A stretch of 64,000 bases of DNA from Thamnidium elegans (GCA_025201345.1 JAIXMG010000001.1:682001-746000), one strand, 5' to 3'. Shown: positions 1 through 15,441, numbered from the stretch's first letter. The notes: generated from the sequence alone by a model not told the origin. Made by a program: numbers and translations.

Positions 1-1375
1 ATTTAAAATGGATTAGAAGCGCCTAAATAACTACTTTATTGTCAATTGCTTGTCCACAAATAAAGGCAAAGTGAATCCAGAGTAATCGTAAAAAAAACCC
101 ATGATTTTTTGGCAAAAAACAAAAACAAAAGGGGTCAACCCCCAAAAATGAAAACAGAAAAAAAAAAAAAAGTACATTTTTAATTTTTTCGATCAAAGAT
201 ATATTCAGAACAACTACATTTTTTTTTTAACTGTTGATAAGTCAATATATTATATCTAGCATAGTTAAATAATTTATCAAACTTATTTGTCTTAAATTGT
301 TGGATACATTTCGGTTTATATAAATAAGGAATTTATCAGTAGTTTTTATATTGTTATCGGTAGGAACGAAATCAATTGTACCCAGTTTGTATTTCTAGTA
401 TGTTATTGAACGCTTTGAATTATAAGCTAGGGTATGACAAAAATGTGTATAAAGAAATAATTTTTTTTTTTTTACACTGAACCTCGGTAAAGTATATATA
501 TACATATATATACATGTAGACCTTTTCAATTGATTAATATTCTAAAAATATTACACAAAAAGGGAATTTATCTATGTATGACTAATTCGAATGCGTTTAA
601 AATTATTGAGCCTCACTGATTAGATTGCAACGATATACCCTTACATCGTATTCAAGAACAATACTCATTATGAGCCTCTTTATCTCGAAATAATCTCCCG
701 CCTATTAGAGCTTTTCTAAATAATTGATATGTTTAAAACAAAATGGTACATGTGTGGTTGATTTATTCGAGACAAAAATAACTGCGGTATCTATTATATG
801 CAGAAAATGTATAAAATTAATGTTCACGAGAATATTAAAAGTCCTGCGTTAGTAATATCAAATTCTGTCATCTTTTTAATGTAGGTAGTACCAGATGAGC
901 AATGACTTCAATATTTTTCTTGCACGTTGTTTTTTTTTTCAATTACTATTATACATGGATCGCCACGTGTTCTAACCATTACGCTGAGCGTCCTTTTTTT
1001 TTTTTGGCGGCGACCTGGACCCGTAAGGCAACATGGCTTGTGCAACTGAAAAACTAAAAAAAACTAAAAAAGTTTTTTATTAGTGGCGATGTATTAATAA
1101 ATAGGTGTTACAAAATACATTTGTTTCCCAACAAATCGATAATAGGATACAGTGCTTGCAGTATGGATCGGTAGCCATTACTATTTCCGAAAATGAATGG
1201 TACAGATACAATTGCATAAACTTTCGCTTAGTAGAATTAAAAATGCAATTTTTCTTGTAGTTGAGTATTTACTAACGTAGACGACTAGTGTAAATCCGAG
1301 TATTCAAATCATTGAGCATAATTTAGTATTTAAATCGTTACGTGTTGGGGGGTTAGATAATTATACGTTTTGAGA

Positions 1376-1410
<35 letters not shown>

Positions 1411-2823
1411 AATAAAATGTCGGCATATCTAGATATGTTTAGCTTACATGAATTACCCAAAGTTTAATTGAAAGTAGTATTAAGCACAGTCCTTCTTGGA
1501 AAGGGCCTATATTTGATTATTACTGTAAGTTATAGAGTAGTCTAGACATTATTCCCCACCCCCTTTCATAGGATCGAACTCATCGTTTCTAAATGTATTC
1601 TCGACTATCGACTCCTCTTATTATATGAGGCAAAATAAGGAGGTGAGGGGTCTTCTCTCTCTCGAGAATTTGTACTCTTGGAAGGTAGCAGTTTACTCTC
1701 TTTTTCTACTACAATTAAAAGTGAAGATAATAATGTTTATTTAGAGAGATTTTGATGGTTTTACGGTTATTCAGATTCAAAATTGCTATATATTACGTAA
1801 ATGAAGAGCCCTTATAAAAGATTACGCTGCTGCGCAAAAAAAAAAAAATATAAATAAAGTTTTACAAGTGTTTGAATAGTTTATGTATTTTTAGCGATTG
1901 AATAAAGGAGACCGGCTTGGTGTAACCAAACTAAATGTTTTTCCCGTTTGATACAAATCTTATGGTATTTTATCGTTATAAAAACACGCGTTTTTTTTAA
2001 GCGTTATTTTTTCAGGTACGATCGAAAATAGAAAACTACACCTAAAAAAATAAAAATATATGCCTGTTAATTTATTGCCTAGTTACATTTAAACGTCAAA
2101 GTTGAAAGAACTGCAGGGCAGTTATTTGTTTGGATTTCGAATAAATAACAAATATCATTCGATCTCCTTTTTAAACTTGAGATATATATTTTTTTACGTC
2201 AAACTCAGTAGACGCTATATTATCTGATGCCGTCACTTTTTGGTATATAATGTAAAAGAGAAGAAGCTTTTACATGAAACTAAGATTACACAAATCTCTA
2301 AATGACGGAATAGTTAATCGTGGGTTATCTTACTTTTTACGGGAAAAAAAGGTTTTTTTTTTACTGTACTATCCCATTGTTCTTTTGAATTGTATTCGTC
2401 AGCCAAGAAATAATTATTGGGGGGAGATTGAGTATATATATATAAACTCTTCTTGAATAATAATTAAGGAGTTATATCAGGGATATTTCAGCTGACTTCA
2501 ATATTTATTACAGCAAATAAAACCATAATGTAATAAACCAACATTGTTTTGATGTAGTACAATTTCAAGAGCAAAAGATGTTAATAATAGAAAAATCAAT
2601 AGAGGAGGGAATATTACGATTGAAAAAAGTCGGAAGGCCGGTAGTAAGGACTCGACTCCGCATTGTTTTCAAGGGCAATCAGCGTGCTACACAAAATAGG
2701 TCAAAATATATCTTTTTCTCTTTCCTTTTTCTTTTTTCTTTTTATTATTATTTTGGTTATCAAAATTTTATACTTTAATTTTTATAGACTAAAACCCTTT
2801 CGTTCACTTTGACATTCGTTACC
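1..2823. other. Gene-poor AT-rich leader region
   Basis: No supportable gene is seen. The stretch is AT-rich with many A and T homopolymers and short TA repeats. Reading frames up to 66 codons occur (for example around 2274-2456 and 2578-2778), but they are low complexity, lack splice-site support and resemble no family I know. The last few hundred bases must hold the promoter of the DH-PH gene that starts at 2824. No tRNA-like B-box motif was noticed. Confidence 0.6.
1376..1410. repeat. G-run followed by GGA microsatellite
   Basis: An 11-nt G run is followed directly by about eight GGA units. It is a purine-rich simple repeat in an otherwise AT-rich intergenic region. Its four or more G tracts could in principle fold as a G-quadruplex, but no function is visible. 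Confidence 0.85.
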
Positions 2824-3379
2824 ATGGCAGTTCATTTAGACAACTTGAAATTATTAATTGAAGCCGAGAAAAAGTATCTTGATAGACTAGATATTATTGA
2901 TTCGGTAATATATATATATTATATATATATAGTCGTATATAAATGCACTTGATATTAATCATTAAATAATAGCAAATATCACCAGTCTGGATGAAGCAAC
3001 TAAATACAGTTGCATCTGATTTTAGTGAATTATTAAAGTGCATTCAAGATATCATTACAGTGAACAAGTCATTTTATGAAGTATGGCACTAGACTTTATA
3101 TATTTTATTTGCTTTTTGTCTTATATTTTATTTTTGCAGAAACTAATCATTACGAATTCTCAAAACGATCTCGGTGAACTTATTATACATTTGGTTAGTT
3201 TCTGATATGATTAACTTGCCTAGTTTTTACTAATGCCTCCTATTATCTTTTATAGACCAAAGAAATGAAGACGCCTTATTACTGTTATTCAGATAATTTT
3301 ATTACTAATATTAATGAACGAGAAGACATTCTTAATACCCCATCTATCCAACAATTGTTAAATGTAATGACTATACATG

Positions 3380-3413
<34 letters not shown>

Positions 3414-6246
3414 AACACGTTTATATAAAAATAAAGGATATCAATGCTCAAAGTCAACAAGAGAAAATTACGTTAGAGACATTATTCTATGCTCCTTTAC
3501 ACCAGCTAAATATCTACAAATCCCTTTTTAATGTAAGTTTATAACTCTCCTTCTATATCTCTCCTTTTTTCGAAAAAAAAAAGCTATCTTTAACTTTTTT
3601 TTTTTTATATATATTTTTTTATTTTGTTTACTTATTCTTTATCTTTTTCTTTGTTATTCTTTTTTATATAGACTTTAAACATTAATCAAATTTATTCAAG
3701 CCAAGCTAATCAATTGATCGAATCTTTAATAATGAAAAACTCTTTACCAGCTATAAAAATGGAGTCATTTCATACACAAGTTGATTGTTCTAATGTAGTG
3801 AATGTATTGACTGAAAAAGCGATTCCGAATTTCCAAATGCAGCCTCTTCCTAAAGTGTTACTTTGTGACACATTTAATTGCGATGAATTATCAAAACGTG
3901 TGCAATTAATTTTAACTGTAGATCACCTTTATTTCTGCGCAGTTCAAGACAATAAGAAATATAGCTTATTATTTCAACCTTTAGAAACTAAAGTTATCTC
4001 AATTCGAACTATACACACCGATCGTGAACTCATAGGAGAATACAATGTTCAACTTTGGTTTCAAAAGCAAAAACTGTTTACGATGAAGGCAAATACAAAA
4101 GAAGAACGTAATATGTGGCTTGGAATTGAATCAAATAGTAGTAATGGTGGTGCAAAAGAACAATTACTTTTATCTTGGGAACCATTGAAAGATATTGTAG
4201 CTAAATATGATTTATGTCGTCGATCTTCTAGAAGTTCAAATGGACCCAAACCAATTCGTACGCAAGATATTTTTACATTTTATACTGATCAAACGGGTGA
4301 AATTTCACCTTTAGTAAGCTCCTCGGACGAATTTGAAGAAGATGATAATAGTAGCTGGGAAGAAGAAGAGGAGAAGAAGAATAACAAATCGTTATCTGCA
4401 TCAGGTTGGTTTTGATTACAAGTTTAATATAGATTAAAAATCGCACCAAATTGACTCTTTTTAAAGTTGACCATACAGATAAAATTGAATCAGTTGATAA
4501 ACAATTATTGCCTGCTGTACCTTCTTTTTCTTCTAATTATAATACTAACTTTTCATTTGATCAGAAATCTTTGCCTCCTCCTCCCCCTCCAACAAACAAG
4601 TCAACCATTATTTCTGGTACAAAGTCACTTCCTTCCAGAAACATATCTTTGAAGCAACTCCCTATCCCTTCCAATATGCTTGTACCTGATGTCATTACTC
4701 CTAATAACAATCGTCCTCCAAACGTACGTTCTCTGTCAGCTCATCAATCAATGAATGGTAGACCTATTTCTTATCAACAACAACAACAACATCCAATGCC
4801 TCCAACTAATAATAATAGTCCTTATTTACAACAAAATAGTCCAATGTCTACTAGTTCTCCAAACCTTCCTTCAAAGAAACCTTCTTTTATGCGTTCAGTT
4901 ATGACTGCTGTTACTTCACCTCGTTCATCATTTCGTCAAAGTAAATTAAGTTCAAAGCAACTAGTAGAACCTAATAATTTGCCAAGAACTAATTCTATGG
5001 CTGGACCACTTAACTCAAAGCCTAGTCAACAAAGTATCAGCGCCCTCTCATTTGATCAAAATCGTTACTCAGCTGCTAGTGCATCTGAGCCCCCCGTTCT
5101 ACCTCAACACTTGGCAATTCCTCCACCTCAAAGCCCATTTAGTCAAAGAGGCTCATTTATCAACAATCAATCTACTTCTTCGTTTATAAGTAGCGTAAAT
5201 TCGTCTAGTCAGTCTAGTTTAACTCTTACTCCCCCACTCAGCCGCTCTTCAAGTCCTGGTTCTATGACCCCAGTTATTTTAAGTCGTTATACAACTCCTT
5301 CTTCTTCATCTTCTGAAGATTTAGGTTCACCACCTGAAAGTGTAAGTTACCCCCCCTCCGGGGCCCTGTTACCTTTTTTTTCTCTTTCTGTAAACTAATT
5401 TATATATATATATATATATAGCCTGATATTATTACACATGGAAATACAATTAAAAATGTATTGTATACAAACAATCAAACTAAAGTATTTCACTGGAAAG
5501 ATGAATCATGGTATGCCGTTGAAGATGATTGTCTATTAGAAGTTCGACAAACATTCTCCAACCGGTCTTGTATTGCTATTCATTTAAAGAATAGCGGACA
5601 GTTTTATTTAAACGCTTGGGTATTACCCGATACATTTATTACCCGTACAACAGAAACGGATTTAAGTTTATCTCTTCATATCGCCAACGATCAATCTGTT
5701 CTGGAAAACTATTTGTTTCATTGTGAATCTAAATCTGAAGCTGATAAACTTGGTAATATTCTTGAACGAATGCATCAGGAATCTGTCAAGATGAATATGG
5801 TTATTTCAGCTACGAGTACCTTACGTGGTGCCCCTCCAGCTTTAATGCGGTCTTCCTCTTTAGCTGCTGACAATACGTTAAGCCCAGAAGAGTTGGTAAA
5901 GACATTTAAATTGGCAATGCAATGCAAATGCAAGTTGTACGTGCAAAGTGCCAGTTCCAAATGGAACAGCTTTGGCAGCGTTTATATGAAGGTGTCACAG
6001 CAATATGCAACGAAAAAAATGCATGTAGCTATGGAGTCTCGTAAAGGTGGTAAAACAACTCAATTGGTGAGCGCCATGATACAAAGTAGAAACGTTGAAA
6101 GACTGGGACCAAAAAGAATTACGTTTTTAATGGTCGATGAATTAGAAAAGAATAGTGTTGTCTATATGATTCAAGTTCGTGAAGAATTAACTGGTGACAA
6201 GATTTTTGAATACGTTAAAACAAAGAACAGCGAAAATGGCTGGTAG
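2824..6246 (+). CDS. DH-PH domain protein, probable Rho-family GEF
   Basis: Eight exons join in phase: 2824-2904, 2973-3080, 3140-3193, 3256-3363, 3437-3532, 3672-4404, 4467-5341 and 5422-6246. They give 959 residues. The first six exons encode a short Dbl-homology-like helical region; the piece TLETLFYAPLHQLNIYKSLF looks like the conserved late helix. A PH-like domain follows (roughly residues 205-300), ending in the usual helix with a tryptophan (EERNMWLGI). Next comes a Ser/Pro/Gln-rich linker with a PPPPPP motif, a likely SH3 or actin-regulator contact. A C-terminal globular region of about 270 residues is unassigned and may be a second PH-like fold. DH-PH proteins exchange GDP for GTP on Rho or Cdc42 GTPases at membranes and control polarity. 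The 30-nt A run of intron 4 was read as intronic because only removing it restores the DH helix. The family call is from motif shape, not from a search. Confidence 0.72.
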
Positions 6247-6346
6247 ACTCTTATTATTATAACATAAAAAACATATACACAGCAGAAATTATATACACAA
6301 ACAAAGCATATTCCCCCCCCCCCCCCATTCATAATATAAATCATCA

Positions 6347-6349
<3 letters not shown>

Positions 6350-6400
<51 letters not shown>
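6350..6400. repeat. 51-nt T homopolymer between convergent genes
   Basis: A run of 51 T lies in the 179-bp gap between the stop codons of the DH-PH gene (+) and the SZT2-like gene (-). A 14-nt C run at 6313-6326 precedes it. On the minus strand the run reads as A, just downstream of the SZT2-like stop codon. It probably lies in one or both 3' untranslated regions. Confidence 0.9.
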
Positions 6401-6406
<6 letters not shown>

Positions 6407-6425
6407 CTTGTTTATTTGAGAGCTA

Positions 6426-9400
6426 TTAATAGTAGTGCACGCGTTTCCAAATATAATAGGATAAATTGGTAGCGAGCTGACTAATATAAACCTTCTCATC
6501 TTCACGTAAACCATAACCTTTTCTTTGATCCTCTTTCGTATTAATAGTAACAATACATTTTTCACCTGGTGTACAAACAAAATGGAAAAAAGTTGGAGAT
6601 ACCGCATTTGGAATAAACAACAAAACGTGTCGTGTATCCCTAATATATATCTCTCCTGAAGTCATTTTGTAGAACGTTTTCAAATTATCCAATGCATCAT
6701 TCCAATTCAAGCCCTTGAGTTGTAAAAACTTATTAAACGAAGGATCGGCTACGCCAAGGTCGATCGGGTTGAATTTGCTGGTAAGGTGCACAAGGTCCCC
6801 AGGTAACTCTTTGGTTAAGTTGGGCCGAACGATTTCGTATAATTTGTTCCAATCTGATTCCAAGTGAAAGTAATGAATTGCCTACATTTTTGAAAACGTT
6901 TTTAAGCTATTTTGTTGACCCTGACACCCCTCCCCACCCCCCTTTTTTTATATACATATATATAAATACCTTATCAATAATACTGTCAATCTTTAATTTG
7001 GCGGACTCGAAAACATCATTCATTTTGAATGTCTCAGGTACTAGCACTTCATCTAAAAAGTTGGCATATCTTTGAGGCTTTTCTTTCAAGACTTCAGACC
7101 ACGCTCTCTGACAATGATCAAAGGAGGTACAACGATCCATTCCACGATAAGTGACTAATATAAAATACTGTAATGATATCTTTCGAGTGTATTCATCATT
7201 ACTACCAGTATTTATAATTCGAGTCACCAACTTTTGTGTAGGATTAGATCCCATCATATCGAAGCTTCCTTGTCGATGTACACTAATACTATCTCTCCAT
7301 TTACCAAACAATTGTTTCTCAGCGGGACAAATAACCAAGGTATATCGAAACGGCGAGTTGGTGTCACTTTCTTTGTTTTCAAAGGATAAATCATCAGAAG
7401 AAATAAAACATGCGACAGGTACCTTGTCCACTTTCAAAGTCTTGAGTTTTAATTTGGTTCCCGATCCTAATATCCAAGATGACAAGTTACTAAGTGATTC
7501 TTCAACCGGGAATTCATAAATGCCGTTGATAATTCGGTTTCGAGAGTAAATTGCTGGTCGGTCATACACAGCCACGGTGTTCTTAATAATACTTAGTAAA
7601 TTTAAATTGCTAGGTAAAAGCTCTACATCGTCTAAACTACGCTGGATGTATCGCAAGTGGAAATCAAAGACAAATGAATTGACGTGAATGCGTTGCTTGA
7701 ATTGGTCGCATTCTCCCATAAAACTTTGGAAGTTTTCCCGGCCAATTTCTTTTCTTCGTTGGGTGTAAGGAGATGATTGAAGTCGTCCGTATCGTCGGTG
7801 TAAAGTATAGAGTGTGACGGATACAAATGCGCCTGTTAATCTTACTTCACACATAATCGATCCGCCTTCAAATACTTGTAACAAGTAAACGACGGGTGAG
7901 ACAACAGAGTAGTTTTCAGTGATGGTAAAGTGAGACAAGTAAGCTTCTACTTCATCTTGTTGATCATTCGATGGTCCATATACGATCAAGTGCATACCAA
8001 TACTTCCCAAATAAGATGCATACTCCTTCATAAAGCCACGAGATAATCGTTCATACCAAGCAGTCATCTCTTCTGATTTTTGAACAGTAGGCTTATTAAA
8101 TAGTTTTTCAAACACACCATTGACTGCAACCGAAGTTGTGTCAGAGACGGAGGTATTGGTCTCTGAAAAAATAAGAGGTGTTCGACAAAAGTGAAGCAAT
8201 CGAGAGGCCTTTAGGATTTGTTTTAATTCATCGACAGTCATCATTTCGTCAGTGGTTTCGGTATGGCCAGGTCCATAGTACTGATCTGCCCATTTGGTAT
8301 AGACTTTAAAGGCCTTTTCATGAGCAGCTAAAGGCTTTGAGCGAGCAAGGTACATATCAAGGTACGGCTCACCGTGTCTTAACAAGTAGTCTTTATCGTA
8401 CCTATTTTTGTTCTCTTCTGTGGATTCTGCATAGACATCCCGAAGCACGGTATTGGCATCGGCACCTCGTACTGCAGTGTACACGGTCTCTGCATTTGAT
8501 TTGTAAACTCTACATAACTTCGCATTATCAACTGTTTCAAATACGTTTTGCTGTTGAAATGAGCTATCCGTACTCATCATCCTGGTCAGGTTTAGATGGC
8601 TGCTGGCGCCTTTAAATCGATGGTTGTAGTCAAAGGTGTTGGTAACAAGGTTACGAAGAATTTCGAGGTCGACAGGGCTCTTGGACTTCGGGTGGCGTCG
8701 ATCGGAACCGAAACTGTCAATGGTTGGTATGGACGAACAGGAGTCTATCTGCACAAGGCGGCCAATCGTGCTGACAACATTAGGGGATACTCGCGGGTTG
8801 TTATTGTTTTGCACCTGGGCTAATGCACTGTGCTGTAAAGGGGTTGCAGGCATAGCAGCTGATACAGAGGAAACACTGGCATAGGCGATGTCGTTGTTAT
8901 GAGACAGGATGCGAGACATGGTGTCGGTATGATGGAAAAGGCCAAGCTTTTGATGCAAGATGTTGTTTAAGCCCAAGTGTCTTGTTTCTTGTGAAACTAC
9001 GTTTTTGTAGGTACTGTTAAATACATGCTCTGTAAACGTATCGGAACAGTTGTATGCGTAAATGGACAATTGAGACGAGTCAAGTGTGAAAACCAAGAAG
9101 CTGTGTTGATGCGATACTTCCTTATAGTCACTATTTTTTTGCTTGGATAGATAAGTAGGCAGGATTTTAGAGATACTGGAAGCAAGCGATTCTTGTCGAC
9201 TGTGAAGACTGTTGGTGTCGTCTCGTTTAAAGCCATCCCCTTTGAGATAGTTAGATGGTTCCTCTTCTACAATTGAATTGACACCGTTTCCAAACATGAT
9301 ACGACTGGACATTCTAGAACCATTTTCTAAAACTTCTGTGCTGCTTCTTCTGGGGTTGGATAAAACGTACTTGTTGTAAAGTTCAGGTAAACCGCTAATA

Positions 9401-12400
9401 ACCAAGTACCGGTAATTTTCGTGGCTAAAGGGCGTAACTTCTTCTACCTTCTTTTGTCTTTTTCCTTGGTTCGAGGTAGGTGGAATCTTGTACGGCTTCT
9501 TTTGTTCGGATTTGTCATCATTTTCTTCAGCAAAATGGTCTTCATCTGGGAATCCAGGTGTGTAGAGTTTATAATCCTCTGGTTCAGGGTCGGATGAAAA
9601 ACCCGGTAAAGCTGAAGATAGGACTGTTCGGGCTACTGTAGGCTCCAATGAATTGTGTATATCGATCAAATCGCATTTAAGTTGTTGAACAATACCATCG
9701 AAATACCAAGGAGTTAACTGAATTAGTCTAGATATTTTCTTTACGGTTGAACTTTCCCATTCAGAAGCCTTTTGTAATGTAAACATAAGCAGCGTAGCTA
9801 CCGACTTGAATTCTTCTTGGTAATTACTATTTGTTTCCGAAATAATCTGTCTAGGAATAAACGATACAGCATTCTCAATAATATAATCACAGATACTTTG
9901 ACGGAAGGACTTGTAAAAGTAAAGATAAATTTGATTGACATCTATTTTACAGTGAGACCAGATATCAATGCAGATTCTTAGCTTCTCATCGTTATTGGAC
10001 TTTTCGAAATCAGAGTCTAAGCAGGCAGTAAGGTCTTGCAGATCGAATTTGTTGGCTTCTTTGATGGGCCCTCCCGAAGGATAGTTGGAGACAATTTTGT
10101 TGTAGGCCAAATCGTCTTCGTTAACAACCGATAAACAAATACCAGCGACACCTTCACCAATCTTTTGTTCGAAAGGCAAATACATACCAGGAGCGCGATT
10201 AAGGTAATTGTAATAAAAGGACAAATCCAAGCAAGACCATTCTTCTGATAACAACTTGTTTGCATTTTCTCCTAACAATCTACCATTAAAATCGCTATTA
10301 CCATAGCTACTATAGCGTAAATCATGTTGTCGTTTAACTACACTTTGCAAATAATTTGAATGAATAGCATGTAAAGCTGAACCAGATAAAATATTCTTTC
10401 GAAATATTTTTAGGAATTGAACGGTATTTTCGACCAAGGAAGGTATACATAACTGTTTTTGTATCAAGGGACTCTTTTCAACGGGTAATATAAATTCAAT
10501 ATCGGCACGCGATAGTTTCGAATTAGGGTTACGGTTAAGAAATTGTTGAACTTCCTTTAATGTAATCTCAGAAGTAATACGAGAATCAATCATCTCGACA
10601 AGTCCGTCTACTATATAACTGTCGGATTCAACACCGTAGACCTCTAGCACAAGCTCACGTCCTTCGTATTGACGACCTGTATGTCTTTTTCCAGTAGCAG
10701 GAGAGGAGTTTGATACTCCAGCATCTGTGAAACTAGGACTGTGGCGAGGACTGATCTGCTGGCTGGTGATACTTCCTTGAGGCGAGTGCTTGTTATACAT
10801 ATGTGCAGCATGACGAATACGCGATTGGGAAGTTCCAAGACCGTCATTATTGTCATTACCATTTACAAAGGAGGAGCCATACGGGGATTCAGGATGAGAC
10901 ATGTAATAGCTGTCATCTGTATCATTATTGTTGATACTAAGGAAAGATTGATTCATCGTATCAGACAGCGTAGAGCTATGTAGGGCGATATTGACTTCGC
11001 TCAAGAAACAATATACAACAGCATTTTCATGTGAGATAACGAACATGCCTGGCTTGTTTTTCACCAAGAATGGAGGGAGTGTATCTGTCATCAGCTTGTT
11101 GAAAGCAGAATTGGGCGATAGTCTCCAATGAAGTGGGAAATGCTTTGTAAATACAATCTCACAACCAAATTGGCCAGGGATAAATTTCTTTGGTGGAGCA
11201 AAGGTAGCTTCTTCACCAGATGTAGAGAGTATCTCTACTAGGTTGTTTCTAGATCCAGGTATAAAATTGTCGTCCTCATCACTAGACTCGTCTCCAGAGG
11301 AAGACATTGTTTTCTCATCTTCTGTAGGTGCTAGAAGATATTTACTACATACAATAGGTTTTTAAGTAAAATTTCAAGTTGTTAATGTTTTATATATACT
11401 AATTACCTGCATCGACGGGTATCGTGTAGATACTGTAATAATGACATTTTGTTTGTACGCTCCATGACTTCATTGACCATTGATTTGGTGATACGAATAA
11501 TTTCAGAACGATTAACAGATTGCTGCATTTTAGAATAAAAGTAAATTTGAACGTTTTGCACTTGAGGTATCAATAATAACCAATATAATTGGGTACGCAT
11601 AGGTTCATCCTTTGTATTCATATCCATGTCTTCTTCGTCGGGAGTTTCAGGTTCTAAAATACTAATACCAAGCCCCTCGCAGAACTCGTCGCTTCCTTGT
11701 TCACCGTCAGCGGCAGCCGTAGAAGCAGCTTTTTTCCTGCTGATATCAGTGGTGATATTCAAACCTTCACCATCAAACAAAGACTCGTCATCATCTTCTT
11801 CCAATAAATCTTGTTTGGATACCATGTTTGAATTGGAACCATTATCACTGGCATAAAAGCAATCGCCGACACGAACCAGTCGATACAGACTCTTGTCGTG
11901 CTTTTCAAGTTCTTCAAAGAACATACGGCGACTTTCCTTTTGGTTTTTGACAAATGCTAGGGGAATAAACATGGTGGTTGGGAAATCTACAAACGGGTTC
12001 TTCTTTTTCAATTGAGCTTCGATATATCGAATTACGTTTTGAGTGATAGGGCCCGATCGAAGAAGGCCGTGCATGATTTCTTCTGTAAATAACCATGTTA
12101 ATCGGGCTTCGGTTTCAACTAACGCGTCTTGTTTATCTTGACTTAATGAAGGCAATCTTGCACGATGTGTCTTATCAGCATCCAAAAAGGAACTACAAAA
12201 AAAAAAGGGAGGTTAGTTTTTACTTGGTTTTTGTATGTGTATAGCACTTACGCTTGAGGAGGAGTTGCATCTTCAGCAGGACAAGTAGCTTTATGAGAAA
12301 ACAATGCATTTGGCGGATCATACTCAGATTGAGGAAGCGTCATACAAACAAGATGAAGTGTAGCGGTTGTACCGTCTGCAGAATCCACCGGCGAAAACTT

Positions 12401-14331
12401 GGTACCGATTGACTCCGGTTCAAAGTTATACATGTTACCGTCTTCAGATTCGCCTTCGTATAATACAGGCAAGGTTCGTAAAGGAAATGTGATTTCAGTA
12501 AATCCAACACCATTATCAGCAGGCTTTCGCAAAGTACAATCAAGACGTACAAACAACGGATTCTGTGCACATACCACCACATCCGCTAAATTACTAGGTT
12601 TTTCTCCAGAGGAAAGCGAAAGGCCAAGTTTCTGGCCGACTTTTGCAAATGGAGGACGATAACAATACATGTTTGTCCATTTTGTATTTGAAATAATAAC
12701 TGGTTCAAAGTAGTGGCCCAATACTGATATAAATCTTTGGTTAGCCGATACGAGCTCTTCTTCGCTTGTTCTTGATCTTCGTTTTAGTAGTGTTTGTACG
12801 TTAAGATAACCGGTTAAATCAATATCCAGATTGGATTCATCACAGATCTCAAGCACCTTTTCAAAATCTTCAGAATCAATAGCGCGTCCATGTAACAAGC
12901 AAGTAAAGATGGATTTAACAAAACTTCGAGAATAGACTTGAGAGACATCTTGCATTAATCGAAGTGTACGATCAGAAAGCGGCTCGTTCATAACCGTACT
13001 TGAAAAGTAACCTCTGGATAGATCTGGTCTTAATGTAGAGCCTAAACTTTCTAACCAGTCCTTGGATGACGTGGGATCAATAGGTCTTACTTTGATTTGA
13101 TCAAAATTGAGGACAGTATTATAATTATTACCAGAATCTTGACGGTGGCATTCAAACATCATCAGTCCCATTCTATCAAATGATTCTTTGCTAGGCATTG
13201 TACTAGACGCATCCATACTACACAGTCCTTTTACTACAGCATCCAATCGAGGGATCAATATAACCACAAATACAGAAGGGTCAAAACTCTTGACAAAGCA
13301 ACGTAAATGTCTAAAATTCTGTGCCACATACAGCGTGCTACGAGAGGCGCCGACATCTTTGGTTTGTAAAAGTTGTTTAACAATCGAAGACCAAAATTCA
13401 TCTACAGGAGTTTTGTTTAATGACATGCTACGATCGGTAACGGCAGATAATAGGTTTTCAACATAGTAGTGAAGTAAAGCAATGTCTCGAAACACAGGGC
13501 GTAATTTAGAAATATCATCTTTCTCTGCACAAATTAGCTCGTCTGGTCGAGGGCAAGTACAAGTTGTGCTACTTTTATGATCACTGTGCCATATTAAGGG
13601 GGTTCTGGTCACGAGAGGCGAAGCAGCTGGACTGAATTTGGAAACATTTCGGGAACGTGAAGAGCTAGTGGCGCTACTACCAATACCACTACTTGTGTTG
13701 CCATTACGTCTACGAATATAACTACCGGAATCTTGAGGTTCTGATAAATTGATAGAAGTGGACATAGAATGAGCTACAGCAGCAGTGGCGGCAGCAGCAG
13801 CCTGTTGTTGTTGATGATCTACCACGCTGGAATCATTTCCTTCGGGATGAAAATGACGATTGTAATTAGGACACCTATACAAAGCAAATAAAAATGAACC
13901 TAATCGAAGTACAGAAGATAAATTGAATAAAGAAGCACGTTGCATAACCTTTACAGTGCCTCTTGCTTCGTCTTCTACTTCCATAGGATCTGATAGGGCG
14001 TCATTAACAAATCCACTATGGCTCTGTCCAAATCCACTCATGATATCAAACGTAGTTAATTGCGATAAAACTTGTCTATCCTTTTCAAATGTAGCGATCT
14101 TGATACTATCGTGGAACTTGAGTGTGATTTCGTCGGAATGAGGTTCAAGCCAAAGTTCGGTAGAGATACGCTTAGATGGAAAGTCCTTCCAGATAAAGTA
14201 TTGAACAGAGTATACTGAATTTGAATCCGAGCAGTAAATTTCCTTGTAAAAGTGCGCAAATGATTTACTAAAGGATATTAAGTTCCATTTCTACGTAAAA
14301 GATAGTATGTACGGTTAAAAATCAATAGGAG

Positions 14332-14372
<41 letters not shown>

Positions 14373-15406
14373 TATTCCCTTTCTATGTCTGTATCTTACT
14401 TGTTCTAAACGGGTAACAGAAATATGCTCAAATGCTAAACTAAGAATAGGCACCATATACCTATTAGTTAAATACTTTTCATTTGTAATTTCGCGAGCAT
14501 CCCAATGCCAAGTATACTGTAAAAGATAATTTCGAACAATGAATTCACCTGTCAATAAAAGAGCAGGATTAATAAACCATAATGACTTATTGGGATGGCT
14601 AGGACCATGGTTTCCATGCGTTGCGGACAATTTTCCATACTCCAGCTCGCCAGAAGTAGGTAAGAAATGAATACCATCACGCATAAGTAAACTAGACAAT
14701 GGACGCTTTGCTAAAGTAACCGTAGTATTCGACTCAATTTCTTCTTCAATACCAAGACCATTCACAATCGGATTTTTAATTTCTAAAGAAGCGAGGGTTT
14801 GATGGAGTCCATGCTGTTGGGCTTCAGTGTTAAGTAAGTCTTGTAGCTCTTGCGTGATACAGTGACGATGTCGTAAATCGATGTTAAAAAACATCAGCTT
14901 GATACAAAGTACTTTATCGGTTTCACGAACAACACGTAATTCGCAAAACTGAGGCACAATTTGTTTTCTGCCAGAATTCATTGGCAGGTCTAAAGATTTT
15001 TTATCCATTGGATGCGATTTGGAAGAATAAAGTGTTTCGTTTATATTTAAGATCTTGATATACACTTGTTGATCTTCGCTCATAAATGTAGACCAGTTCT
15101 CTAATTTTGAATAAATTAAATTTAATGCTACTTGGATTTCGTCAAATTCGGCACCCATCGTATGGGTTCCATCCAATCGATAGTCTTTAATATTGTAAGG
15201 AGTCATGGAAGATCCAATAATTAAATTAAAGTACTGTTCGTCATACCAACACATGTTAAAAACACGAAGCTCGGATCGATCTAGTTTAGCCCAATGCGAA
15301 CTAAACTTTTGTATATAATTTAATTGTGCTGACCAGTCACCTGAAGAAGTACTTGCTTTAATTTGATGAATACCACCTTTTGAAATAGTTTCATTTGTAT
15401 TGAAAT

Positions 15407-15441
<35 letters not shown>

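Noticed and set aside
2578..2778. 66-codon frame upstream of the DH-PH gene
   Set aside because: Ends in a T-rich Phe/Leu run, no recognisable content; more likely 5' flank.
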